Part shown: positions 24,501-45,713 of the stretch, one piece after another
Numbering within the stretch: the first letter of the stretch is position 1
How the letters are laid out: the number at the start of each line of letters is the position of its first letter
Source of the DNA: Phaeosaccion multiseriatum
Taxonomy: Eukaryota; Ochrophyta, other classes
Direction of reading: 5' to 3'
Assembly (NCBI GenBank): GCA_965112735.1
Contig: OZ218957.1
Coordinates: forward strand, 1,302,001-1,366,000
DNA: 64,000 bases
Notes under the pieces: generated by a model
Told to the model about the DNA's origin: nothing
Databases searched by the model: none
What the model saw: only the letters and a program-made list of their open reading frames with translations
Translations under genes and position numbers: made by a program

Positions 24501-25054
24501 TGGCCGCTATCCTCATCCTTCAGCTGGACCCATCCTTCTGGAAGGGGAGCGAGTAGAGACTCTTCGGCAATCCAGATGTGCTCTTCATCTGCCGGCAAGG
24601 TCATCCCCAACAGGTCGGCATGCTCGCGGATCCTGTGATAATGGGAGGGCAGGCAGCGAAGAGAAGGCGAGCCGGACCACAAGAGATTCGTGAGCGATGG
24701 TCAGATTGAACTTGGCCACAACTTCACCACCGACACCACAGACGAAGCCCAGAGTAAGGAGTACGGCCAGGTGACTCGCCAAGGTCCACTGTGAGACGTC
24801 TCTTCTCACCCTTGCTTGAAGATAGCGTTTGGCACACTCTTGGGCTGCTCCAGTGACGGTTCTAGCCCTCTCATATCGTCTCCTCCAACGCTTCTCGCTC
24901 CTCCTCCCCTCCCATCGTAGTCCCCTCCCCCTTCCAGAGTTGGCTCAAAGGCGAGGTTGAGCAAGTGGTTCTTGGCCGTAGATGGCCGGCGTTGAAGCAT
25001 AGTGACGTACAAAAGACCCGGTTGCTTCCTCCCAGGGGTCTTTCCTCTCCTCAC
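13960..25054 (-). CDS. Kinesin-14 (C-terminal motor) with an N-terminal CEP164-like WW domain
   Basis: 28 exons: 25054-24810, 24632-24482, 24380-24296, 24193-24005, 23863-23685, 23434-23213, 23018-22899, 22185-22115, 21884-21728, 21338-21189, 20853-20746, 20477-20340, 20091-19978, 19680-19558, 19233-19147, 18968-18883, 18545-18335, 18059-17880, 17696-17514, 17179-17067, 16942-16747, 16557-16250, 16055-15986, 15777-15646, 15160-15050, 14933-14861, 14580-14436, 14140-13960. All phases match; 1375 aa (an alternative Met lies at 25000). A WW domain spans exons 2-3 ([20 protein letters not shown] then [19 protein letters not shown]), like the single WW of CEP164. About 900 residues of coiled coil follow. 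The motor starts at about residue 1037 with the kinesin-14 neck [11 protein letters not shown], then P-loop [13 protein letters not shown], and LIDLAG|SER split by an intron. Predicted minus-end-directed microtubule motor. Confidence 0.88.
14141..14435 (-). repeat. Pyrimidine-rich (CCCCT-like) intron, kinesin intron 27
   Basis: Plus-strand GGGGA/GGGAG runs at 14160-14300 are C/T-rich on the sense strand and lie next to the 3' splice site of the last intron. Confidence 0.85.
15346..15645 (-). repeat. (GTGAGG)n hexanucleotide array, kinesin intron 24
   Basis: On the sense strand the array starts at the donor CAG|GTGAGGGTGAGGG and runs about 300 bp with a few variant units (GTGAGC, GATGAG, GGCGAG). 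The unit is a donor-like hexamer. As TGAGGG it also gives GGG tracts with 3-nt loops. Confidence 0.92.
16558..16746 (-). repeat. About 15-bp tandem repeat at the donor of kinesin intron 21
   Basis: Sense strand after CAG|: GTATGTACGCACGGGATGTA and three further imperfect copies of a 15-mer GATGTACNCACGGG, ending near 16690. The repeat begins at the splice donor itself. Confidence 0.75.
17180..17513 (-). repeat. Composite repeat intron, kinesin intron 19
   Basis: Sense strand from the donor: GTGAGGGAGGGAGTGG, then GGGTGGAT units, a (GTGA)n block (plus-strand CACT, 17275-17322), a purine segment, and finally a CCCCTCCCC tract (plus-strand 17182-17240) before the acceptor. G/purine-rich at 5', pyrimidine-rich at 3'. 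Confidence 0.85.
18546..18882 (-). repeat. (CTC)n-rich intron, kinesin intron 16
   Basis: Plus-strand GGA/GGAGGA/GTA repeats at 18555-18790 read as CTC/TCC/TAC on the sense strand and approach the 3' splice site at 18546. Confidence 0.85.
19446..19557 (-). repeat. (GT)n microsatellite at the donor of kinesin intron 14
   Basis: Sense strand AAG|GTGTGTGTGTGTGTGTATGT; the dinucleotide array starts at the first base of the intron and runs about 110 bp with GTAT interruptions. Confidence 0.92.
20219..20339 (-). repeat. (GGGA)n microsatellite at the donor of kinesin intron 12
   Basis: Sense strand CAG|GTAGGAGGGAGGAGG leads into pure GGGA repeats (plus-strand CCCT, 20219-20311). Confidence 0.92.
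21029..21188 (-). repeat. (GTGA)n microsatellite starting at the donor of kinesin intron 10
   Basis: Sense strand GAG|GTGAGTGAGTGAGTGA, then about 39 units with a single TTGA variant. The array starts exactly at the splice site. Confidence 0.95.
21339..21727 (-). repeat. (CTT)n microsatellite in the 3' half of kinesin intron 9
   Basis: Plus-strand (GAA)n and (GGA)n at 21460-21630 read as CTT/CTC on the sense strand; the array occupies the downstream part of the intron. Confidence 0.92.
22369..22887 (-). repeat. About 520-bp (GGGA)n array, kinesin intron 7
   Basis: Plus-strand CCCT repeats, nearly perfect across about 130 units with a small cluster of CTCT variants at 22620-22648. On the sense RNA this gives consecutive GGG runs with 1-nt spacers. 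It begins a few bases after the donor GTATAGAGAGCAGGGA. Confidence 0.95.
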
Positions 25055-25206
25055 GTCCCCATTGGAGCTGTGTATTGATCGTGTATTAGGTGCTTCCCGT
25101 TACTTTGTGAGTTCTAATTTCTCTGGCCCGTCGTCGGATTTCTGTAACTTTTTTTTTTTTTTTTTTTTTGGCCCGCGAAGAGCGCGCGAGAGAGAGGGTA
25201 GCAACC
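25055..25206. promoter_or_regulatory. Divergent promoter region, kinesin / ankyrin gene
   Basis: 152 bp lie between the start codons (206 bp if the kinesin starts at 25000). It carries a homopolymeric T run of about 20 bases (25149-25169) about 40 bp upstream of the plus-strand ATG. The bidirectional role is inferred. Confidence 0.45.
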
Positions 25207-26270
25207 ATGAGAGAAATGACGAGGGACAGAGAGAGGAGGCGAAGTGAGAGGCAAGAGAAGAGATTCATTCGGAAGAAAGAGGAGGAGAAACAGCGACTGA
25301 TTGAAGAAGAGCGAGGGCGCAGAGAGGAGCAGGAGCGACGGGCAGTGGAGGCAGAAGAGCGGCAGAAGAGGGTGAAGGAGCGGGAGCTGCAGCAGCAGCG
25401 GAAACAGGAGAAACGAGAAGCACTCAAGGCTAGGCGAGAGCAGGAGCAGGAGCAGAGGGAGGAGCGGGAGCGCGAGCGTCTGAGAAAAGAAGAAGAAGCA
25501 CTCGCACGCGGCCCTCCTCCACCTGTTGACCTGCCAACGCTTACCCACGCAGTCAAGACAAACGATCTTATCACCGCTGCATACATTGTGGAGGAGGATA
25601 TCGACAATACGTAAGTCTCCCTACCACACCACTCGCATCGCCCTCACTTTGCCCACACCAACAGTCTCGCCGCTCACTTCGCCTCCCACTCCCGTCTCCC
25701 TGCAATATAGCCTTGTGAACCGGGCCTCAGGCAAGGCCAAGTATACGGCTTTGAGCTGGGCAGTGCTGTTTGGACACATGGAAATGACTGAGATGCTACT
25801 GCAGGCCGGTGCAGACTCTGAGGCAAAGGATTGCTATGGGATGCGCCCAATACATCACGCAGGTAGTCACGCACGTGTGTATGTGTGTGCGTGTGTATAT
25901 GTATGTATGATGGAGGGGGTGGGTCTTTGTCGCTCTGCTTTCCCGTTTGTTGACACGGATATTCTTTCTCCCACCTCTACTCCGCACCACAGTCAACTCG
26001 AACAACCCTGAGGTAGTCAGGATGCTCTGTGAACACGGATGTGACGTCAGCGCCGAGGACCTCACGTTCTCCACGCCCCTCATCATGACCCAAGAGAGGG
26101 ACCGGATGGTCCTTCACGGGACCCAATGCAGACAGGTCTGAGGTGTGAACGAAGAAGCACAACCCCAATGCTTTACCTTACGTCCCCTCACCATGTGGTT
26201 TTGTCGGCAGATGGCGCGATGGCTGAATCTCGCTGCAGAACAGCAGCTTTACCGCACGGTGAAAAAGTAA
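25207..26270 (+). CDS. Ankyrin-repeat protein with a charged N-terminal helix
   Basis: Four exons: 25207-25610, 25711-25862, 25993-26135, 26211-26270; phases match, 252 aa. The start is the ATG in context GCAACCATGA; the upstream in-frame extension lacks an ATG. Residues 1-100 form one long Arg/Glu/Gln helix (MREMTRDRERRRSERQEKRF and onward). Then come two to three ankyrin repeats: KYTALSWAVLFGHMEMTEML with LQAGADSEAKDCYGMRPIHHA, and VVRMLCEHGCDVSAED. Such repeats mediate protein binding; the partner is unknown. The C-terminus is a short helix ending YRTVKK. Confidence 0.85.
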
Positions 26271-26545
26271 GGGGCCTGCTGCTTGCACAAGGAGGACGGA
26301 CGTAGGAGAGAGAGAGGCCGGCGTCTCGGCTCCACAGGTAAGCGGTCTAAAGGCTTTGCTACGTACTTCGAAGCAGTAATTAATTAAATAAGTCCAATAT
26401 CCTACTTACTTACAGGCTGGTGGTGCCAGCTCAGACAGACTGCAGCCCCCTTGGCTGGACGTCGCGATCAATGTCATGGGAGGGAGTTTGAACCCTCCGA
26501 TCTTCGCCCCCCCTCCCCCGCCCCATTCCTCCTTCCGCGCGACAT

Positions 26546-28953
26546 TCAGCAGAAGTCCGAGCGGAGAGCAGCGCTGCATGCGTCTGTAGCCGTCTGCGCC
26601 TCTGCGAGAGTCACGTTGACTCCAGCTCCAGCATCCAGGAAGGCAGCAATGCTGCAGCGGGACTGGCAGGTGGCCTCCTCCTCCAGTGCGATATCCATCT
26701 CGCCGTCTTCAAAGTTGGAGGCCAGCAGCTGGCATCCGGTCTGCACATTGGCGTCGTCTTTGAGAGGCGCCCGGACGAAAAACCCATTCACAGCCTCGCT
26801 ACAGGGATTATCATTGAACCCGTGGTGGAGGATGACATCTCTGCCGTTGAAGGGAGTCGTCACGACGACATCATCATGATTCGCCGCCTCGAAGAAAATG
26901 GTGCCCAAACCTTGGTCCGCCTTGAGGTTCGCCTTCTCGAAGGGCTCTCTGCATCGGAAGTTATAGGCTGTCCACAGCTGAAAGAACAGGAACTTGCCGC
27001 GAGTCTCCTCGACAGTGGGCCACTGCCCGTACTGTGCCGCGTCTGATATGGACGCAAATCCCCCCCCCGCCTCCGAAGGATTCCTGCTGCTCTCACTGCT
27101 GAGCAGGGAGGAAGGCAGCACCAATCTCTCTCTTGGGAACACCTCCAGAACTTGCTCTTGCAGGATTTGAAAGGCCTCGATGGCCGCACTCTCGCGCCCG
27201 TATCGGCCGCACACCTAATTGTTCGATGGAATTGCATGTGTAGCCAGCCACACAAGCCAGCGAGACGGGGAAAGACGGGAGCTGTGAGTGTTAAATGGCG
27301 GCGAGCGAGCAGCCATGTGTTTTGACGTGCGTGGTACTTACCGGCATAAAGTCAGCCTTCTGCTTCATTTCAAGGGCGAGAAACACGACGTGGTGGCCTG
27401 GGTTCTCGTCGCTCCACCTGTGAGTGAGTCAATCGAATGGAATGAGTATGAGTCGCTCGACATCATCGTCAGTCCCTTGCGCTGAGGACAGTCAACAAGT
27501 CAAGACGAGACGGAACGAGATGTTTGAATGAATGCGCTCCTCCCTCACCTGCGCAGCAGGAACAGACAGTCTCGCAAAGAGTCGCACGAGCTTCGATCGT
27601 CCACGAAGGGGAGGTGATACACGAAGAAGGACTTCTCGCGGCGAGAGTACTGAGGGTGCGGAGCGTGTGGGGAAGGAGGGGGGGGCAGGAGTGGGTGGTA
27701 CTGCCGTTAGTCTAACGCCGGTTCTTTTAGGGGAAGAGTGTAACCTCTCTCGTTGTTGACTCACATGAATGTCCAGCTCAAAGTACCGCAGGCCGAGCTC
27801 CAGTTGATCCGTCAAAGGAGGGTTCTCATAGGCCCAGTCGCTTATCAGGTTACCCCCGAGTGGACTCCGCTGGTGGTAGCTGTTGCAAAGCAGGCAGAAG
27901 CGATTTGAGAAGCCACTCTCCCACGAAAGTCCATCTCAAGGTACTCACTCACCTGTTGTGACTGCCCACCACCTGCAGTTCGTTGATACGAAGCGGTCTG
28001 CCACTGCGAGTGGTGCGAACAAAGGAGCAACAGGACGTCAGCAAGTGGCAAGGTTTGGTGCGTATCGCAGCGGACAACGGAGTGGGAGCTGGTGCGGGGT
28101 ACCACCACGGTGGACATCCTCTCTCTCTCTCTCTCTCGTACCTGACCGAGCCGGCAACCTCAATCGCCGTACTTCTCCCCGCCAAGTCCTTCAGATCGTA
28201 TTTATTCGCCGTGCGTATGGGGTACTGTGGTTCCCAATTGAGAAAGCAGGAAGGCAGAGTAGGAGGGTCGAGAATCAGTGAGCACTGTCTACTAGTTATG
28301 CCCCGTCACTCGGGTTGCCACTCACCGCCGCCCACAGAGCGAAAATGAAGAGGAACGCCGTGAGCAGAAAGACTGAAGCACAGGTGCAGCACCGTCCGGT
28401 GGTGGAAGAGAGGAAGCTGAAGCTCCGGCGATCAGCATCCTTCTTGCTCCACCCCTCAATCTCGCCCTTCTCCTTCTGCGGAGCCACGTCGCTCCGCTTA
28501 TTCGTCTTCTGCCTCATCGCCAAAGCCCAAGCCGTCGCTACAGGAGATACCACGGATGGCCCCATCCCCATCCCGTCAGATCTGTGATCGTAGGCAGCGC
28601 CCACCAAGAGAAAAGAGGGGATTATGAGGGGAGGGAAGGAGGTTGGAATTGTTGCTGTACTTGTTCTCTACCCTCTAGGGCCACATCACTCCAAATTCTG
28701 GATGTGTCCCGCCAGCCCCCCCCACCTCCCGCACCCATGGCCCCTCTGCCTTGCCCACTCACGTCAGCGACTCCGGGTCTGTGTCCGAGTCTGTCTCGCA
28801 GTCAATGACATCGGTAGCTAAGGAAAAAGAGTTCTGCATCGTGTCTCTCCGGACGTCCGCTCTTTCAGTTTCACTACTGCCAAAGCCTACACAACCCTCC
28901 TGTCGGACCTTCACGTTTTGCACACCATCCATTGTCCCTTTCATCATACACAC
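26546..28953 (-). CDS. Membrane-anchored phosphoinositide phospholipase C-like protein (PI-PLC-C1 type)
   Basis: Eight exons: 28953-28763, 28581-28326, 28224-28142, 28003-27953, 27879-27765, 27649-27549, 27417-27342, 27214-26546; 513 aa from the first Met (several nearby Mets are alternatives). An N-terminal cytosolic region of about 120 residues with Ser/Asp clusters precedes one hydrophobic segment (CASVFLLTAFLFIFALWAAV). The catalytic region has LRINELQVVGSHNS (active-site His region), QLELGLRYFELDIH, FFVYHLPFVDD, GHHVVFLALEMK and QWPTVEETRGKFLF, the order seen in Ca-dependent PI-PLC-C1-type phosphodiesterases. It is predicted to cleave a phospholipid headgroup; the substrate is not shown by sequence. 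The anchor suggests a type II membrane protein. Confidence 0.85.
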
Positions 28954-29118
28954 TACTACTCTCGCTTCATTCTCCCTTGTAGAGCATTTTTCTATTTATT
29001 TTTGTTTACGTTTTGATGCTGCTGCTCAACTTGACATGTTGTGCCGAACCCACGCCTAAGCAATTTCATTGACTTCCCATTTTTTTTTTGCAATGCCGGG
29101 ACACAAGCCGTGACGGCG
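28954..29118. promoter_or_regulatory. Divergent promoter region, PI-PLC / C1-VPS9
   Basis: 165 bp between the start codons. It is AT-rich at 28980-29030 and has a T9 run at about 29080 upstream of the plus-strand ATG. Confidence 0.45.
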
Positions 29119-31331
29119 ATGCGTAAACGCAGCACCGAAAGTAGAGGCGGCAGCACCAGTGACGCCTTACGAGACACGCCGCTTCCTCTGAAGACGTTGC
29201 TACTTCTCACAAACGTCGACAGGGAGGGCAACCCCTTCTTCAGTCAGGCCCTTTCTCACGGACACACCTTTGTCAAGGCCCTGGCGTTGCCCGCCAAGTG
29301 TGTGGCGTGCCACCAGACAATCTGGACGACGATCAGGTACTTGGTGCTTGCTATGGTGGTTGTCCTCACCCAACCCCCCCCTGCCCGATTCCACACACCC
29401 CCCCCCTCTCACTGGCAGCAAGGAGGTGTCCTCTCACCCAACACCCTCCTGCTTTTCCGCTCACCACACCCACTGGAACCTGCAGCAACTGCTGTTGCTG
29501 CAAGTCCTGCGGCTCGTACGTGCACAGGGAATGCTGCAACTTGGAGGGCATTCAGGCTTGTCCATCCGCGCAGCAGGCAGCCTTTGTGGCACATGCTGAG
29601 TCGACCCTTGGCGTCAGGCGGGTGCAGCTTCCGGGGGATAGTAGTGTGGCTGCGGCCGGGGGGTGGGACCGCGAGCAATATGAGGATGAGCCCTCCTTTG
29701 TCCGGAGCGATGATGACAATGGTGATGATGGTGATGGTGATGATGCTGAATCAGCGGCGGGGGCAGCAACAGCAGCAGCAGCAGCAGCAGCAGTCGAAGC
29801 CCCCCCCGAGTCGACTCTGGTTCGGCAGAGCGACGAGCAGGCGGAGCGGCGGAAACGCCAACTCAAGACGCTGGGGGGGCTGACGGTTGCGGGAGGCGTG
29901 GTAGGAGGCGCGCTTGCGGGGCCTCTCGGAGTGTACATGGGTATGAAGCTGGGAGTAGTGGTGGGGGCGGGGGAGGCCATGGGGACAAACCTTTGGAGGA
30001 AGCTGCAGCAGCAGGAGAAGGAGGGAGGGGAGGTGGCCATACTGCCTGCTCGTTCGTTGGCCGCTGACACGACACGGGAGAAGGATGTGTGGGACGAGGT
30101 GTACGAACGAGTGATGGAGGGAAAGTTGCGCAAGGAGAAGGAGGGGAGGAAGGAAGATGATGATGATGATGATGAGGAGGAGGAGGTACAAGGAGAGGAA
30201 GAAGACGACCACCCCCAAGACCAAGAAGGGGATTTGGATGCTGTGCTGCGACAAGAGGGTGTCACAGAGCTCAGCAAAGAGCTCATGGCCGAGTTTTTCA
30301 AGCGCCATGGGCCTGGGCCTGCCGCAGAGAAGCCTCCCGAGGAGCTCGAGGAAGGCTACGTGGGGCTGGAGGCGGGACTGGACCTGGAGCCCTGTCTTCC
30401 ACCTCCTCCTTCGCCCTCTGCTGCTTCGGGCGGCGTCGAGGCTGACGCTAGTAGCAGCAAGGGTGCTGCTGCTGCTGCTGCTGGCGAGAAGCGAGGGGAT
30501 AGCTGGGTAGACGTACAAGAGAACGACAACCCCCTCCATGACGCGGCAAGGTGCTGCCAAGTGCTGCTCCGCGAAGTGAGGCAGCGGTACAAGTGCCAGG
30601 ACTCTGAGCAGGAGCAGTTGGTGATACAGCAGCAGCAGCAGCGACAGCAGCAGGCCGGGGGGACAGGAGGGGCAGGAGGGTTTTTGGCGTCTCGAATGGC
30701 GGTGGAGGAGGCCATGTTCTCTCGGGAAGACGGACGCCTTTACAAGTGTGTCTACAGCCACCTCGTGCGCAAGAACGCGGACAGGGACAGGAAGCTCCTG
30801 TGCTGCGACCTCAAGCTTCTCTGCGGGGACCTGGGAGACGAGGAGGACGATAAGAAGAGCGAGAGCAAGAGCAGCGAGGCCGTGTACGCCGCGCTGCAGA
30901 GCATGGTGGAGGGGCGGACGGCGTGGGGCAAGCTTCAGTGCCTGGTCAACGCCTTAGAGCACACTGTCGCCGGCCTCGAGGCGGAGGCAGCAGCACAGAC
31001 GCGGCAGATAAGGTCGGAGGGACAGGAGGAGGGGGAGGAGGGGCAGCAGCAGCAGCAGGGAGCGAACACTTCTGCTGACGCGCTGCTGGTCCAACTCTGC
31101 CGCCACCTCAAGTGCTTCGCCCAGAGAGGTCTCCAGGAGGGAGGTCAGGGAGAGGAGCGAGAGAAGACAGAGGTGTCTCTACACGCGGAAGCTGCGCTCA
31201 TCGCGGCTTTTGTCGGCGGAGAGGAGTGCGTGGGGCTTAAGGGCAGAGAGGGATATGCGCAGATCACGTTTGAGGCCTGCCTCCACATTATGCTGTTGCA
31301 GGCGGAGAGTGTGGTGCTGCTCACACCGTGA
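29119..31331 (+). CDS. C1-type zinc-finger protein with a VPS9-like domain (possible Rab5 exchange factor)
   Basis: Two exons, 29119-29336 and 29486-31331; 687 aa. The C1-like zinc finger is split by the intron: HTFVKALALPAKCVACHQTIW, then SNCCCCKSCGSYVHRECC. A glycine-zipper hydrophobic stretch follows at about residue 200 (GGLTVAGGVVGGALAG and PLGVYMGMKLGVVVGAG). Acidic and Ala-rich linkers come next. The C-terminal 220 residues look like a helical bundle plus VPS9 core: KLQCLVNALEHTVAGL, ADALLVQLCRHLKCF, LHAEAALIAAF, GREGYAQITFEACLHIML. VPS9 domains activate Rab5-family GTPases; C1 domains bind diacylglycerol or membranes. The C1 call is firm on cysteine/histidine spacing; the VPS9 call is an inference from pattern. 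Confidence 0.75.
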
Positions 31332-31550
31332 GCAGCAGTGTAGGTATGTATATACGCATGTACGTAACGACCAGTGCCACAAAAGCACAATGAAAATAAT
31401 CCTGTTTTATGTACATGTCTTGCAAGTCATCAGGAGAAGATGGGTTGTCGGCTTGCTCCGTCACTTCAACAAGCCGATGGATCCCTTGGTCTCTGTTGGC
31501 TGCCCCCCTCAAGTCTCAGACCCTCCCATTGGCCTCTGCTGGCAGCTCAC

Positions 31551-32765
31551 TCAATATCCAGAACCTTTACTCTCCTCCACCCCCTCCTCGTCCCTCTCCT
31601 TGTCCAGCTGCTGCTGCTTCTTCTCCCTGTCCTGCCGGAACACCTCCATGATGCGCTTCTTCTCCTCCTCCTCCGCCGTACCCTTGCGTTTCTTGGACAG
31701 CTCCTTCAGCAGGCGGAGCTCTTCGGCAGCGTCCTTCTCCTCGTTCCGCCGGGCCAGGTTCTGCAGGTAGATGTGTGTTGAGAAAAGATACGGAGGAGGA
31801 GGAGGAGGAGGAGGAGGTGAGCAAGTAGTGTGTCTGCGTGTTGTCTGTGCGTTGCGTTGGCTGCGTGATGTCTTTTCGCTCTCGCTCTGACTCACTCACT
31901 CACGCACTCTCTCACGCACCCCTCACTCACCATCTGCTTCACGGCCGTCTTGGTCTTTACCACTGCCATCTGCGTCTTCTTCCCCAGCCCAAGGCTCTGC
32001 AGCGTCTCCTCCATGTTTTCTTGCCCTCCGTCCCCCCCAATCACCACGTTCTTGCCTACGAGCTTGAACTGCTCTGCCTCTCCGTCCGCCGTACACATGT
32101 GCACAAACTTCATGAGGTCGCCGCCCTTCTCCGCCAAGCTGAAGCCCCCCTCCAGCGTGTGCTCGCTGGAGAGCGTGATGCGGATGACACAGTCTGCACA
32201 CGGCTGGCCTGAGGGAAGCAGAAGCAAATGGTGTGGAGAGGGGAAATTGAGTGTCCTTGTCAAAAAGGCCGCTGTGATGACGACTATCGCCCCCTACCTT
32301 TAGTGCTGTTGGGCCCGATCGTGCTCGATATCAGATTCCTGAGCCACTCGCGAGCCTGTGATCGGATTTGAAACGGGGGGGGGGCGAAGTGAGTTCCGCG
32401 TTCCCTCGGCTCCCGCTTCACTGCGAGTGCTTCCATCAATTAAAACGCACCTGACGCAAGTGGCCCACCTCCGCCTTGTCCAGGAAGTACTCGCTCTCTC
32501 CGTGGGCCTGAATGAGCTCGAATCCCAGGAGATGAAGCATCTCTCTGCCGCCTTTGACCGCGAGCAGCTTCTCGCTAACAAATTGGTTCGCCGCTCGGAG
32601 TTGACGAAACTTCACCGCGTGCGGGTCTTTCGTGATGTTGTCAATCACCTTGTCCATAGTCTTCCCGAACACCTGCAGCGCTTCCGGGGAATTGCAGGGG
32701 AGGTGGCGAGTCACCCTGTTCAAGAGTCTCGACCGCTTGTCGTTGATCTCGGCCTGCAGAGCCAT
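31551..32765 (-). CDS. PUB- and UBX-domain protein (p97/CDC48 cofactor, UBXN6-like)
   Basis: Four exons: 32765-32451, 32355-32298, 32208-31931, 31760-31551; phases match, 286 aa. The N-terminal PUB domain is seen as LLNRVTRHLPCNSPEALQVF, ...AVKFRQLRAANQFVSEKLL and GGREMLHLLGFE. A central UBX-like beta-grasp follows (DCVIRITLSSEHTLEGGFSL, GGDLMKFVHMCT). The C-terminus is a long charged helix (RNEEKDAAEELRLLKELSKK). PUB and UBX domains both bind the AAA ATPase p97/CDC48, so a role as an adaptor in ubiquitin-linked degradation or endosomal sorting is expected. In human UBXN6 the PUB domain also precedes the UBX domain. The gene ends 219 bp from the convergent C1-VPS9 stop. Confidence 0.85.
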
Positions 32766-33048
32766 GCTCCCCCCCTTGATATCCCCCCTTAAGTGTCTCC
32801 GCTATTGTAAGGTGGTGTTCGTAGACGCTGGTGTGATTGCGTTTGTGTAATCTTTTTTTTTTGCGTCCTTCCGTCCTTGTTGCGGTCGCTCGTTGTTTTA
32901 TGTTTTCGCGCTGCGAAGCACCAACTCCTCCCCCACAATCCCAAACTCTGAGCTTCTCCGTCGGACGTCGGAGCTTGAAGCGCTTCTCCCTCTCCTTGGG
33001 CAAGGTAATGTCTTCTCTGCGAGTATCCTCGTAGCACTTGGAAGTGGG
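32766..33048. promoter_or_regulatory. Divergent promoter region, PUB-UBX / VPS15
   Basis: 283 bp between start codons, with a T11 run at about 32850. A plus-strand ATG at about 32899 opens a short frame that does not join VPS15 in phase and was not used as the start. Confidence 0.45.
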
Positions 33049-44819
<11,771 letters not shown>

Positions 44820-45713
44820 ACACCGCTCCTATTAGGAAGCTCCTGCGGCCTCACTCAGTGCATGACCACTTACATAATACCCGAGAGAGAGAAGTGAGTT
44901 GAGTGAGGACGTTCTTTGAGACTCGATCCTTCTCAAGCTGCCGCTCTAGTGATAGCGGGAGGGACAACAAATGGTATCAAATATAACATGTACGCTTATG
45001 TGATTCTCGTGCCTCCAAATCCACTTTTCGATGAGCAAATGCACCCCGCTCGAAGCCGGAGTCGCTCGCCTCGGAAAGGCCTCTCCTCTCCTCTCCTCTC
45101 CTCTCCTCTCTTCTGTCGGAGCCTTTGGGAGCTGTGGCGCTGTACGGGTGACCCCAGAGGGGCTCGGGGAGCAAGAGCCTTAACCCGGTCTCGCTCTCCT
45201 ACCTCCTCGTACCTTGGCCTTACTCTTGCTTGGGTAATCAATTGGGTACTACCAACCACTGACTCGTGATGGCATGCTCAGAAAATCCCAGAGTTTGGCG
45301 GACGAAGTGGCGCCTCCTCAACCCTGCGATTCCAAACATTTGGGGGGCCGTGTCTCAGGCTGGAGGCTCGAGCCTGGCCTTGCTACCCTCTGCCCGAGAG
45401 ACGACCGCCGACCTTCGCGCAGACCGGGCCGCTTCGCCTGACTCCAGTGGCTATTCCGTCCCGACTCTCGTTGCGCCGGGCGAGATGAGGAGAGAGGAGC
45501 GGCGCAGGTCGAGGCGGCACTGCTCTGCTCGCGGCGGCCGCTGCTGCCGTCCATCCACTCTTTTCGAACGTCCGAAAGCAGAAAAAGCAAGCCCCGACTT
45601 CTTCTCCATCCCGCGCGTAGCAAAGTGTTGTATGGAGATGGACTGATGCTGGCCCAGTCGCCATAGCCCCTGGATCTGGGAGCTTGGGTCTTTGGCCGCC
45701 GCTCCTCCTTTGT
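44820..45713. other. Convergent intergenic region without a convincing gene
   Basis: This is the largest gap in the window. A plus-strand open frame at 45266-45646 (126 codons) has Arg/Ser-rich composition and no recognisable domain, so I do not call it a gene. A CTCTC run lies at 45083-45110. On the minus strand, a +1 frame relative to the MORN gene stays open to 45451 (see findings). Confidence 0.5.

Noticed and set aside
45266-45646. Plus-strand 126-codon ORF in the VPS15-MORN gap
   Set aside because: No domain, Arg/Ser-biased composition, and no partner exons; insufficient to call a gene.
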